DNA of 15,142 nucleotides, taken from contig JAFXJE010000054.1 in the NCBI GenBank assembly GCA_017532485.1, positions 1 through 15,142 of the forward strand. The letters run 5' to 3'. Position numbers and translations under genes: made by a program. The stretch comes from Peptococcaceae bacterium. GTDB taxonomy: Bacteria > Bacillota > Peptococcia > Peptococcales > Peptococcaceae. The notes beneath the pieces are model-generated. The model was not told the origin of the DNA, searched no databases, and saw only the letters and a program-made list of their open reading frames with translations. Positions 6,250-14,642 of this stretch are shown piece after piece (the first letter of the stretch is position 1; each line of letters starts with the position of its first letter).

Positions 6250-7131
6250 TTAGATTAATTTTAATTCTTCCATAGCTTTTTTTACTACTGCTTTTTCATT
6301 TTCACTAGCTTCTACCAACGGCAATCTTACTGTTGCATTACTGATAATACCCATTTCACTCAAAACATATTTGATAGGCACAGGATTAGAAGTAACAAAA
6401 ATAGCTTTCATGAAATCATATAATTTCAAATGGATTGCCGTAGCTTCAGCTACCTTGCCAGCAAAATAAGCATCAACCATTGCTTTCATTTCATCGCCCA
6501 CAGCATGAGCTGCTACACTAATTATCCCAGCTCCACCAATAGACAATAATGGCATAGTTAAGGAATCATCGCCACTGTAAAGCAAAAACTCAGGTGCAGT
6601 CAATTTGCGTACTTTGCTCATTTGCTCCAAGTTGCCGGAAGCTTCCTTTACGCCCACAATATTTTTAATTTCTGCCAAGCGAGCAATAGTTGCCGGCTCC
6701 ATATTAATACCACAACGCCCTGGAATATTATATAAAATAATTGGTAATTCTACACTTTCTGCTACAGCTTTAAAATGCTGATAAAGACCTTCTTGAGATG
6801 GTTTGTTATAATAAGGAGCTACAATTAATAAACCATCTATACCCAAAGCAGCCATTTCTTGAGAGGCTTCGATAGTCGTCTTAGTATTGTTTGTACCTGT
6901 ACCGACAATAATTTTAGCTTTATCACCCACAGCTGCTTGCACAGTTTGGACAATTTTAATTTTTTCCTCATGAGTTAAAGTAGGTGTTTCTGCAGTTGTC
7001 CCACAAACAACCAAACTATCATTACCATGCTCTACTAAATGCACAGCAAGCTTTTTGACTTCTTCATAGTCCACCTCTCCTGCTGCCGTAAACGGGGTAA
7101 TCATCGCTGTCATAACTCTGCCGAATGTCAT
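6250..7131 (-). CDS. dapA: 4-hydroxy-tetrahydrodipicolinate synthase
   Basis: Condenses pyruvate with aspartate semialdehyde to 4-hydroxytetrahydrodipicolinate, the first committed step towards diaminopimelate and lysine, in the cytoplasm. From the ATG at 7131 it is 293 residues, the normal family length. Active-site residues are in place: Schiff-base K162 (GVKEASGN), Y134 and R139 (LYNIPGR), T45-T46 (CGTTAE) and Y108 (APYYNKP). At the allosteric lysine site, the positions equivalent to E. coli H56 and E84 are K57 and T85, the substitutions seen in lysine-insensitive Gram-positive enzymes. The frame is open to a TTG at 7155, but AAAGGAGG lies within it, seven bases before the ATG at 7131, so that ATG is the start. 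It is the last gene of dapB-asd-dapA, 34 bases after asd. Confidence 0.96.
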   Translation of the reverse strand: MTFGRVMTAMITPFTAAGEVDYEEVKKLAVHLVEHGNDSLVVCGTTAETPTLTHEEKIKIVQTVQAAVGDKAKIIVGTGTNNTKTTIEASQEMAALGIDGLLIVAPYYNKPSQEGLYQHFKAVAESVELPIILYNIPGRCGINMEPATIARLAEIKNIVGVKEASGNLEQMSKVRKLTAPEFLLYSGDDSLTMPLLSIGGAGIISVAAHAVGDEMKAMVDAYFAGKVAEATAIHLKLYDFMKAIFVTSNPVPIKYVLSEMGIISNATVRLPLVEASENEKAVVKKAMEELKLI

Positions 7132-7138
7132 ACGAAAG

Positions 7139-7146
7139 CCTCCTTT
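7139..7146 (-). promoter_or_regulatory. Ribosome binding site deciding the dapA start
   Basis: AAAGGAGG on the minus strand, seven bases upstream of the ATG at 7131 and inside the longest open frame. It excludes the TTG at 7155. Confidence 0.85.
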
Positions 7147-7165
7147 TTTTCTCAATAAATCATAA

Positions 7166-8176
7166 TTAAATTAAATCTTGTTTAATTAATTCTTCCAAAA
7201 TTTGTACCGCATTAGTCGCTGCACCTTTCCGTAATTGGTCGAAAACAATCCACATATTCAAAGCATGGTCGTTGTTTAAGTCACGACGAATGCGACCTAC
7301 ATATACTTCATCAGTGTCAGAAGTATATAATGGCATTGGATAAACATTTTCCTGTGGTTTATCTTGAACGATAATCCCAGGTGCCGCACTTAATAAAGCT
7401 TTAGCTTCTTCTGGAGTAATTGTTTCTTCTGTTTCCACATAAACAGACTCAGAATGACTTCTAAAAATAGGGACACGAACTGCAGTCGGAGTAATAGCGA
7501 TACTATCATCACCCATGATTTTTCTTGTTTCATGGACTAATTTCATTTCTTCTTTAGTGTAATCATCTTCTACCCACACATCAATATGAGGAATTAAGTT
7601 AAAAGCAATTTGATGTTGAAAAACATTTGGTGTTGTTTCCTCGCCAGCTAATGCTTGCTTAACTTGTAATTCCAGTTCATCAATACCTTCTTTACCTGCA
7701 CCGGATACTGCTTGATAAGTAGAAACAATAACATTTTTTACTTTGCTCTTTTGATGTAAAGGATTTAAAGCTGATACCAATAAAATGGTAGAGCAGTTTG
7801 GATTAGCAATCAAACCTTTATGCTCTTTTAAAGCTTCTGGATTTACTTCAGGTACTACTAAAGGTACATCAGGCTCCAAACGGAAAGTGCTGCTGTTGTC
7901 AATAACAACTACACCTTTTTCCTGTGCCAACCGACCATAAGCACGGCTGGCAGGACCACCCGCAAATAATGCCACATCTACACCATCAAAAGAATTTTCT
8001 GTTGTTTCTTCAACAACATAAGTCTTGCCTTGATATTCTATTTCTGTCCCCGCACTGCGTGCACTGGCTAACATTTTCAAATCACTGTAAGGGATTTTTC
8101 TTTCTTCCATTACTTTTAAAATTTGTTGTCCAACAGCTCCTGTTGCTCCAACAACTGCAATAACTAATTCTTTCAC
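7166..8176 (-). CDS. asd: Aspartate-semialdehyde dehydrogenase
   Basis: Reduces aspartyl phosphate to aspartate semialdehyde with NADPH, supplying DapA as well as the threonine and methionine branches. The 336 residues open with the nucleotide-binding motif GATGAVG (10-16). The catalytic cysteine is C128 in NPNCST, and the general base is H241 in PIFRSHSE, preceded by R234 and R239. The start is GTG at 8176, with CCTCCT on the plus strand (AGGAGG, 8185-8190) eight bases upstream. It lies 27 bases after dapB and 34 before dapA in one operon, so the substrate made here is passed directly to the next enzyme of the pathway. Nothing is missing or truncated. Confidence 0.96.
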   Translation of the reverse strand: MKELVIAVVGATGAVGQQILKVMEERKIPYSDLKMLASARSAGTEIEYQGKTYVVEETTENSFDGVDVALFAGGPASRAYGRLAQEKGVVVIDNSSTFRLEPDVPLVVPEVNPEALKEHKGLIANPNCSTILLVSALNPLHQKSKVKNVIVSTYQAVSGAGKEGIDELELQVKQALAGEETTPNVFQHQIAFNLIPHIDVWVEDDYTKEEMKLVHETRKIMGDDSIAITPTAVRVPIFRSHSESVYVETEETITPEEAKALLSAAPGIIVQDKPQENVYPMPLYTSDTDEVYVGRIRRDLNNDHALNMWIVFDQLRKGAATNAVQILEELIKQDLI

Positions 8177-8203
8177 AGTGAGTACCTCCTCAGCTTTTAT
8201 CTC

Positions 8204-9004
8204 TTAATCTAAAATATTTTCCAAATCTTCCACTAATCCTGTCCAGCCTTTTACTTTTTTCACAGCTAAAGCAATACCTGGCATAAAGGATTCACGCGAA
8301 ATAGAGTCATGACGAATAGTCAAAGTTTGCCCCAAGCCTCCGAAAATCACTTCTTGGCTGGCTACAAACCCAGGCAAACGCACACTATGCACACGCATTC
8401 CCTCATATTCGCCGCCTCTAGCACCTGCAATTTTTTCAAATTCTTCTTCCCGACCTTGACGGAAAGCTTCACGATTTTGCGCAATTTTCTCTAAAGTTGT
8501 AACAGCTGTCCCTGAAGGTGCATCCAACTTTTGGTCATGGTGCAGCTCAATTACTTCTGCATAAGGCATATATTTCGCTGCTTCTGCAGCAAATTTCATC
8601 ATCAAGACAGCCCCGATAGCATAGTTGGCAGCATGGAACATACTTGTTTTATTTGCCTCAGCCAGTTTGCCCATCTCAGCTCGTTCTTCAGCACTTAAGC
8701 CAGTTGTTCCAGAAACTACGGCTACACCATGCGCAAGCACCTTAGGTACATTTTCTCGCATAGCATCAGCTACGGTAAAATCAATCATTACATCAGGTTT
8801 AGCTTCAGTTAATAATTGCTCCAAATCATTAGAAATCAAAACACCATTAGCTGGACAACCTGCTAATACTGCTGCATCAATGCCGATATTATTTCGGTCA
8901 AAGGCAGCAACTAATTCCAATTGTTCATCTTGAATTACTGTTTTGCAAATTTCACGACCCATTTTACCGCTGGCACCAAGCACACCTACGCGAATTTTAG
9001 CCAT
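8204..9004 (-). CDS. dapB: 4-hydroxy-tetrahydrodipicolinate reductase
   Basis: Reduces the DapA product with NAD(P)H to tetrahydrodipicolinate. In 266 residues the N-terminal Rossmann motif VLGASGKMGR (8-17) is followed by the conserved SGTTG (98-102) near the cofactor. The family signature ELHHDQKLDAPSGTA spans 153-167 and contains the active-site H155/H156 and K159. The start is the ATG at 9004, with a GGGGAGGAG site about five bases before it. It is the first gene of a three-gene diaminopimelate operon, with a promoter at 9046-9075 and no recognisable lysine riboswitch in the short leader. Confidence 0.96.
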   Translation of the reverse strand: MAKIRVGVLGASGKMGREICKTVIQDEQLELVAAFDRNNIGIDAAVLAGCPANGVLISNDLEQLLTEAKPDVMIDFTVADAMRENVPKVLAHGVAVVSGTTGLSAEERAEMGKLAEANKTSMFHAANYAIGAVLMMKFAAEAAKYMPYAEVIELHHDQKLDAPSGTAVTTLEKIAQNREAFRQGREEEFEKIAGARGGEYEGMRVHSVRLPGFVASQEVIFGGLGQTLTIRHDSISRESFMPGIALAVKKVKGWTGLVEDLENILD

Positions 9005-9045
9005 AATCTCTCCTCCCCAATTATCTGAAAATTTAAATTTTTTTC

Positions 9046-9075
9046 ATGGTATCACAGCCAAAAGACAATTGTCAA
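9046..9075 (-). promoter_or_regulatory. Promoter of dapB-asd-dapA with perfect -35 and extended -10
   Basis: On the minus strand a perfect TTGACA (9070-9075) and TACCAT (9046-9051, four of six) are separated by 18 bases. A TG one base before the -10 makes it an extended -10. The leader to the ATG at 9004 would be about 35 nt. The -35 box overlaps the palindrome at 9065-9079. Confidence 0.65.
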
Positions 9076-9079
9076 TTGT
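9065..9079. repeat. Palindrome over the dapB -35 box, possible operator
   Basis: ACAATTG and CAATTGT flank a single central base, making a perfect 7+1+7 inverted repeat that contains most of the -35 hexamer. It is equally readable as two overlapping ACAATTGT-like units. Its position would let a bound protein block RNA polymerase. The regulator is unknown, and chance in AT-rich DNA cannot be excluded. Confidence 0.4.
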
Positions 9080-9097
9080 TTAGCCCTGTATACATGT

Positions 9098-9370
9098 TTA
9101 TCGGACTATTATTAGAAATAATAGCAGACATAACTGCAAAACAAAAATAAGCGGTATGCCATAGACAAACGTTTTATGCTGAGTTTTGTGACGAAAAAGC
9201 TGCATACCCAACCAACTGCCGATGCTGCCTCCCAAAAGGGCAATAGCAAACAGCCTCCTTTCCGGTATCCGCCATTTTTCACGCTTAGCTCGATGTTTAT
9301 CTATTCCCATCAAAACTAAGGCTGCCACATTAACCACAGCAAAATAAACTGCTCCGATTATCCATTGCAC
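9098..9370 (-). CDS. DUF1294 family small membrane protein
   Basis: A 90-residue protein of unknown function. It carries the DUF1294 signature: MGIDKHRAKREKWRIPE (about 21-37), then a glycine-rich LLGGSIGSWLGM (45-56) and FRHKTQHKTF (59-68). Hydrophobic stretches at about 4-22, 40-57 and 70-89 suggest three membrane segments, with the basic loops between them. The start is GTG at 9370, with GAGGTGA about nine bases upstream; the ATG overlapping it is out of frame. It follows gatB by 33 bases and probably belongs to that operon, though nothing visible links it to tRNA amidation. No terminator follows it, so readthrough into dapB is possible. Confidence 0.87.
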   Translation of the reverse strand: MQWIIGAVYFAVVNVAALVLMGIDKHRAKREKWRIPERRLFAIALLGGSIGSWLGMQLFRHKTQHKTFVYGIPLIFVLQLCLLLFLIIVR

Positions 9371-9403
9371 TACCGCTCACCTCTTCAATTTAAACTTCGT
9401 TGC

Positions 9404-10846
9404 TTACTGTTCCAAGCGTTCTGCTAACAATTTATTTACAACACCAGGATTTGCCTGTCCTTTACTGGCTTTCATAACTTGACCTACTAAGAAGCCCATA
9501 GCCTGTTTTTTCCCTGCACGATAATCTTCTACAGACTTAGGATTATTAGCCAAAACTTCATCTACAATTGCTACAATAGCACCTTCATCAGAAATCTGAA
9601 CTAAACCTTTTTCTTTAATGATGCTTTCTGGTTCTTTACCAGTATTAAACATTTCTGCAAATACTTCTTTGGCAATTTTGCCGTTGATTTCACCTTTATC
9701 TAAAACGGTCAATAACGCAGCCAAATGTTCAGGTTTTACCTTAATATCTTCTAACTCAATACCTTCAGCATTAACGCGTGCCAATAATTCACCCATAATC
9801 CAGTTACTGGTTTTCTTAGCATCACCATAATGCGCACGCACACCATCATAAAATTCTGCCAAAACTTTAGAAGAAGTAATAACGCCCGCATCATATTCAG
9901 GTAAACCTTCTTCTTCGATTAAACGTTTGCGTTTAGCCATCGGCATTTCTGGCAAGCTGCTGCGTAATTCTTCTACCCAAGCTCTGTCAATAACTAATGG
10001 AGTTAAATCTGGGTCTGGGAAGTAACGGTATTCATCAGAGTCTTCCTTACTGCGTAAGCTTAAAGTTACACCTTTGCCTTCATCCCAAGTACGTGTTTCT
10101 TGAACAACCTGACCACCATCTTCCAAAATATCTGTTTGACGGTCAATTTCATAATTGATGACGCGTTCTACAGCACGGAATGAATTTAAGTTTTTAATTT
10201 CTGCTCTTGTTCCAAATTCTTCTTGACCGAATGGTCGTAAAGAAATATTAACATCACAGCGCAAGGAACCTTGCTCCATTTTGGCATCAGAAACGCCTGT
10301 ATATTCAATAATAGCTTTTAAATTAGTCAAGAAAGCCAATACTTCTTCCGCACTGCGCAAATCAGGCTCAGAAACAATTTCAATCAAAGGCACACCAGCA
10401 CGGTTATAGTCTGCCAAAGAGCCTGTAGCTGAAGTAATAGTTGCCCCTTGATGAACTAATTTACCAGCATCTTCTTCCATATGAATACGCGTTAAACCGA
10501 TTTTCTTTGTTTTACCACCAACATTAATTTCTACATAACCATTTTTACAGATAGGCAAGTCAAATTGAGAAATCTGATATGCTTTTGTCAAATCAGGATA
10601 AAAATAGTTTTTCCGGTCAAATTTGCTGTATTCTGCAATTTCGCAATTAGTAGCCAAACCAGCTTTAATCGCATATTCCAATACTTTTTTATTTAAAACA
10701 GGTAAAGTCCCCGGCAACCCCAAGCAAACAGGACAAACATGGGTATTTGGCGCACCACCGAAATCGGTAGGGCAATTACAGAAAATTTTTGTTTTTGTTT
10801 TCAGCTCAACGTGGACCTCACAGCCAATGACAACTTCATAATCCAT
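9404..10846 (-). CDS. gatB: Asp-tRNA(Asn)/Glu-tRNA(Gln) amidotransferase subunit B
   Basis: The kinase and tRNA-binding subunit of GatCAB; it phosphorylates the mischarged Glu or Asp on tRNA so that ammonia from GatA can convert it to Gln or Asn. The 480 residues open with IGCEVHVELKT; E10, H12 and E125 match the metal/ATP-site residues known for the S. aureus enzyme. C23, C25, C38 and C41 form a likely zinc site. The central signature YNRAGVPLIEIVSEP is intact. A YqeY-like C-terminal tRNA-recognition tail ends in KASKGQANPGVVNKLLAE. The ATG lies three bases after the gatA stop with its ribosome binding site inside gatA, indicating coupled translation. Confidence 0.97.
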   Translation of the reverse strand: MDYEVVIGCEVHVELKTKTKIFCNCPTDFGGAPNTHVCPVCLGLPGTLPVLNKKVLEYAIKAGLATNCEIAEYSKFDRKNYFYPDLTKAYQISQFDLPICKNGYVEINVGGKTKKIGLTRIHMEEDAGKLVHQGATITSATGSLADYNRAGVPLIEIVSEPDLRSAEEVLAFLTNLKAIIEYTGVSDAKMEQGSLRCDVNISLRPFGQEEFGTRAEIKNLNSFRAVERVINYEIDRQTDILEDGGQVVQETRTWDEGKGVTLSLRSKEDSDEYRYFPDPDLTPLVIDRAWVEELRSSLPEMPMAKRKRLIEEEGLPEYDAGVITSSKVLAEFYDGVRAHYGDAKKTSNWIMGELLARVNAEGIELEDIKVKPEHLAALLTVLDKGEINGKIAKEVFAEMFNTGKEPESIIKEKGLVQISDEGAIVAIVDEVLANNPKSVEDYRAGKKQAMGFLVGQVMKASKGQANPGVVNKLLAERLEQ

Positions 10847-10849
10847 GAA

Positions 10850-12316
10850 TTACAGCCCCTTTCCTTGGTTTGGTTTCAATTTTGTTAAATCTGTATTTTG
10901 TTCTAACGCATAAGCTACTTTTAAGAGCTGTGGTTCACCGAAAGCTTTACCCAGCAGTTGAACACCTACAGGCATTTGCTTGCTGTCCAAGCCATAAGGC
11001 AAGGATAAAGCAGGAATACCTGCTAAGTTACTTGGAATAGTACAAATATCCCCTTTATATAAAGCTAATGGGTCTTGATTTTGACCTTTAACTAAAGCAG
11101 TTGTTGGTGCTGTTGGGGTAATTAAGCAATCATATTTAGCAAAAGCAGCATCAAAATCTTGTTTAATCAAATTTCTCACTTTTAATGCTTTCAAATAGTA
11201 AGCATCATAATAACCAGAACTTAAGCCATAAGTGCCTAACATAATGCGACGTTTTACTTCATCACCAAAACCTTGATTTCTAGTTTCTTTGAACATACCG
11301 ATTACATCTTTGGCATTTGCACGCAAGCCATAACGCACACCATCATAACGACCTAAATTGGAGCTGGCTTCTGCTGGAGCAATCAAATAATACGCAGGCA
11401 TTGCATAACGAGTATGTGGTAAAGAGCAAACTTCGACAACAGCACCCAATTCTTCTAATTTAGCAGCAGCAGCTCTTACTTGGGCTTCTACTTCCGGGTC
11501 AATACCTTCACCAAAATACTCCTCAGGAATACCAATTCTCATTCCCTGCACGCTGCCATCTAAAGCTGCAGTATAGTCAGGGAAAGCAATATTAGCAGAA
11601 GTAGAGTCACGATGGTCATGACCAGCAATAGCATTCATAACTAAGGCTGCATCAGTTACATCTTTAGTTAATGGACCAATTTGGTCTAAAGAAGATGCAA
11701 AAGCAATTAAACCATAACGCGATACTGCCCCATAAGTAGGTTTCAAACCTACCAAACCACAGAAAGCAGCAGGCTGACGAATAGAGCCGCCTGTATCAGA
11801 GCCTAAAGAATATACTGCCAAATCAGCAGCTACAGCAGCCGCAGAACCACCACTGGAACCACCTGGCACACAATCAAAATTCCATGGATTTTTAGTCGCA
11901 AAATACGCAGAGTTCTCCGTAGTAGAACCCATAGCAAATTCGTCCATGTTTACCTTACCTAACATTACGCCATGGTTAGAGTGTAATTTTTCTACAACAG
12001 CAGCATCATATTGAGGTTTGAAATTTTCCAACATTTTAGAAGCACAAGTAGTTTCTATACCCTCGGTACACATATTGTCCTTTAACGCCATTGGAATACC
12101 TGCCAGTGGAGCAATCTTTTCTCCGTTAGCAATCATTTTATCTACAGCTTCTGCTTGAGCCAAAGCCACATCAGCAGTTACTTTTAAATATGCTTTAACA
12201 TCAGTATCTATCGTTTCAATTCTATGCAGATGTTCTTTAGCTAATTCAACAGCACTGATTTCTTTACTTGTTAATTTTTCATGCAATTCATGAATAGTTA
12301 AGCGAGATAAAGTCAC
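10850..12316 (-). CDS. gatA: Asp-tRNA(Asn)/Glu-tRNA(Gln) amidotransferase subunit A
   Basis: The glutaminase subunit of GatCAB, an amidase-signature enzyme that frees ammonia from glutamine and channels it to GatB. The 488 residues contain the complete Ser-cis-Ser-Lys triad: K79 (MALKDN), S154 (PGGSSGGS) and S178 (GSDTGGSIRQP), at the same positions as in the S. aureus protein. The start is GTG at 12316 with AAGGAGG about seven bases upstream. The gene is 12 bases after gatC and 3 before gatB, so the three subunits are made together. Presence of GatCAB suggests that Gln-tRNA, and perhaps Asn-tRNA, is made by transamidation in this organism. Confidence 0.97.
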   Translation of the reverse strand: MTLSRLTIHELHEKLTSKEISAVELAKEHLHRIETIDTDVKAYLKVTADVALAQAEAVDKMIANGEKIAPLAGIPMALKDNMCTEGIETTCASKMLENFKPQYDAAVVEKLHSNHGVMLGKVNMDEFAMGSTTENSAYFATKNPWNFDCVPGGSSGGSAAAVAADLAVYSLGSDTGGSIRQPAAFCGLVGLKPTYGAVSRYGLIAFASSLDQIGPLTKDVTDAALVMNAIAGHDHRDSTSANIAFPDYTAALDGSVQGMRIGIPEEYFGEGIDPEVEAQVRAAAAKLEELGAVVEVCSLPHTRYAMPAYYLIAPAEASSNLGRYDGVRYGLRANAKDVIGMFKETRNQGFGDEVKRRIMLGTYGLSSGYYDAYYLKALKVRNLIKQDFDAAFAKYDCLITPTAPTTALVKGQNQDPLALYKGDICTIPSNLAGIPALSLPYGLDSKQMPVGVQLLGKAFGEPQLLKVAYALEQNTDLTKLKPNQGKGL

Positions 12317-12328
12317 GATAGTTCCTCC

Positions 12329-12610
12329 TTAAACAATTTTTGGCACTTGGAACATACCATCAGCTTGTTCCGGTGCATTAGATAATACTTTTTCTCTTGG
12401 CATACATTCGCCAACTTCGTCTTCCCGTAAGACATTTTGAATTGGCAAAACATGAGCTAATGGTTCAATACCATCAGTATCAATTTGTTTTAAAATATCC
12501 ATTGTTTCTAAAATTTTATTTAACTGTTCAGCATGCACAGCAACTTCTTCTTCAGTTAATTCCAAGCGGCTCAGTTTAGCTACTTTTTCAACAACTTCTT
12601 TTGTAATCAC
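12329..12610 (-). CDS. gatC: Asp-tRNA(Asn)/Glu-tRNA(Gln) amidotransferase subunit C
   Basis: The small subunit that wraps around GatA and stabilises its contact with GatB. The 93 residues show the family pattern: an N-terminal helix with VEKVAKLSRLELTEEE (7-22), a helix with LNKILETMDILKQID, a central GIEPLAHV, then NVLREDEV and the C-terminal APEQADGMFQVPKIV. The start is GTG at 12610, just two bases after the ligA stop, with AAGGAGG seven bases upstream inside the end of ligA. This tight spacing supports translation coupling with ligA. Confidence 0.95.
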   Translation of the reverse strand: MITKEVVEKVAKLSRLELTEEEVAVHAEQLNKILETMDILKQIDTDGIEPLAHVLPIQNVLREDEVGECMPREKVLSNAPEQADGMFQVPKIV

Positions 12611-12612
12611 TG

Positions 12613-14634
12613 TTATTCCTCCTTCAACATTTGTAAAAATTCTTCTTCAGTTAATATTGTAATCCCTAAAGTTTGGGCTTTTTCCAATTTACTGCCAGCA
12701 TTTTCGCCAGCTAAAACATAATCTGTTTTTTTACTCACACTACCACTGGTTTTACCACCAGCTTTTTCAATTAAATCGCTAGCTGTTTTTCTATCCAGCG
12801 TCGCTAAAGTGCCAGTCAAAACAAAGGTTTTATGCAAAAAGGCTTCCTTATGGCAGCTTTCCTCTTGTTGTTCTTCTGACAAAGAAACACCTGCTTTTCT
12901 TAAATGCTCAATAAATTGTTGATGTTTTTCTTGACTGAAAAACTCTACAACACTTTGGGCAATTTTTGTACCAACTTCATCAATAGCTGTCAATTCCTCG
13001 ACCGTAGCCTGACTTAATTGTTCAAGAGAAGGATATTTTTTCGCTAAAACTTTAGCTACATTTTGCCCTACCAAACGAATACCCAGCGCAAAAATCAGCT
13101 GTGCCAAAGTGCAATCCTTACTGGCTTCTATACTTTGCAAAAGATTATCTGCCGACTTTGCACCCATTCTTTCTAATTCAACTAATTGTTCTTTTCGCAA
13201 ATCATATAAATCAGCGGCATTTCTAATCAAATCAGCTTGTAATAACTGCTGAATAACCGCAGGACCTAAGCCTTCAATATTCATGGCATTACGAGAAGCA
13301 AAATGAATAATTCCTTCCCGTACTTGAGCCGGACAAGTCAAGCTGTCGCTGCATCTTGCCACAGCCTCTCCCTCTGCTCGTTCAATCGCAGCCCCACATT
13401 CGGGACAGACTGTCGGAAAGACAAAAGGCTCAACTTCAGGAGTTCTTTTATCCAAAACTACGGAAACTACTTCTGGGATAACTTCGCCTGCTTTTTGAAT
13501 GACTACATAATCGCCGATTTGAATATCTTTTTCCCGAATAAAATCTTCATTATGCAAGGTAGCTCTGCTCACCGTACTGCCTGCCAGCAAGATAGGGGTC
13601 AAATTGGCAATCGGTGTAATAGCCCCTGTTCTGCCTACCTGCACACTAATACTTTCCACTTTAGTAATGCCTTGTTCAGGTGGAAATTTATAAGCAATAG
13701 CCCAGCGAGGATTTTTAGCTCGATTGCCCAATTCCTCCTGCAAAGCTAAATCATTGATTTTGATAACCATCCCATCTATTTCAAACGGCAAATCATGGCG
13801 ATGCTCACCCCAATATTCACAATGCGCACAAATTTCTTCAATATCGCTGCTGACTAAAGGCTGCATGACAGTAAAGCCACATTCCTCCAACAGCTTCACA
13901 CATTCGGCATGAGTTGCAAGGTCCACACCCTCTGCATACATTAAAGTATAAATCAAGGCGCGTAAATCTCTGCTGGCTGCTATTTTAGGGTCTAATTGTC
14001 TGACTGAACCTGCCGCTGCGTTACGTGGATTAGCAAATAATGCTTCACCATTTTCTTCTCTTTGTTGATTAAGCTTAGCAAAAGCTTGGCGAGGCAAATA
14101 AACTTCCCCTCGCGCTTCCAAAATCGGTAAATCACGCTGCAGCCGCAGTGGAATATTTTTGATAGTTTTAACATTGGCTGTCACATCTTCCCCAACTGTA
14201 CCGTCACCACGCGTTGCCCCTGTTTGCAGTACACCATTTTCATAATATAAAGCAATCGACAAACCATCCACTTTATACTCTACTACATATTCTATCTTTT
14301 CCCTACCTAAATCTGCACAAAGCTTACGGTGAAATTCACGCAAGTCCTCACTGCCGTAAGCATTCATCAAACTAAGCAATGGGTTGCGATGCACATACTC
14401 GGTAAATTTAGCCAAAGGTTCACCACCCACTCTTTGTGAAGGCGAATCTATTGTTAATAATTCTGGATATTGCTCCTCAATAGCCAGCAATTCTTTCATC
14501 AAACTATCATAATAATAGTCAGAAACCTCTGGTGCATCTAAAACATAATATTGATGGTCATGATGACGAATTTCTTTTTTCAACTGCTGCAGGCGTTCTT
14601 CGGCAGCAAGCTTATCCAATTTTTTGTCGGTCAT
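12613..14634 (-). CDS. ligA: NAD-dependent DNA ligase LigA
   Basis: Seals nicks during replication and repair, using NAD+ as adenylate donor. Counting from the ATG at 14634 it has 673 residues, the usual size. In order: the NAD-binding Ia domain with HHDHQYYVLDAP (24-35), adenylated K121 in EYKVDGL, TRGDG (141-145), an OB fold, and the zinc cluster C410/C413/C428/C434. Helix-hairpin-helix repeats follow, then a C-terminal BRCT domain (about 601-673) starting at HKTFVLTGTL. The frame extends to a TTG at 14649, but GGAGG at 14643-14647 lies eight bases before the ATG at 14634, which is therefore the start. Its place between pcrA and gatC resembles the pcrA-ligA-gat region of Bacillus. Confidence 0.97.
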   Translation of the reverse strand: MTDKKLDKLAAEERLQQLKKEIRHHDHQYYVLDAPEVSDYYYDSLMKELLAIEEQYPELLTIDSPSQRVGGEPLAKFTEYVHRNPLLSLMNAYGSEDLREFHRKLCADLGREKIEYVVEYKVDGLSIALYYENGVLQTGATRGDGTVGEDVTANVKTIKNIPLRLQRDLPILEARGEVYLPRQAFAKLNQQREENGEALFANPRNAAAGSVRQLDPKIAASRDLRALIYTLMYAEGVDLATHAECVKLLEECGFTVMQPLVSSDIEEICAHCEYWGEHRHDLPFEIDGMVIKINDLALQEELGNRAKNPRWAIAYKFPPEQGITKVESISVQVGRTGAITPIANLTPILLAGSTVSRATLHNEDFIREKDIQIGDYVVIQKAGEVIPEVVSVVLDKRTPEVEPFVFPTVCPECGAAIERAEGEAVARCSDSLTCPAQVREGIIHFASRNAMNIEGLGPAVIQQLLQADLIRNAADLYDLRKEQLVELERMGAKSADNLLQSIEASKDCTLAQLIFALGIRLVGQNVAKVLAKKYPSLEQLSQATVEELTAIDEVGTKIAQSVVEFFSQEKHQQFIEHLRKAGVSLSEEQQEESCHKEAFLHKTFVLTGTLATLDRKTASDLIEKAGGKTSGSVSKKTDYVLAGENAGSKLEKAQTLGITILTEEEFLQMLKEE

Positions 14635-14642
14635 CGCCCATT

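Noticed and set aside
8625..8933. 102-codon plus-strand open frame opposite dapB, and a similar one at 14532-14840 across the pcrA/ligA junction
   Set aside because: Both are mirror frames of conserved genes with composition typical of antisense reading; neither has an independent start signal.
9005..9097. Lysine riboswitch or T-box leader upstream of dapB
   Set aside because: The space is under 95 bases, a promoter fills part of it, and none of the conserved helices or a leader terminator is present.
13303..13749. 148-codon open frame on the plus strand opposite ligA
   Set aside because: It is wholly antisense to a well-conserved ligase. Its translation is rich in Ser, Asn and Phe with no recognisable motif, and I saw no ribosome binding site or promoter for it.
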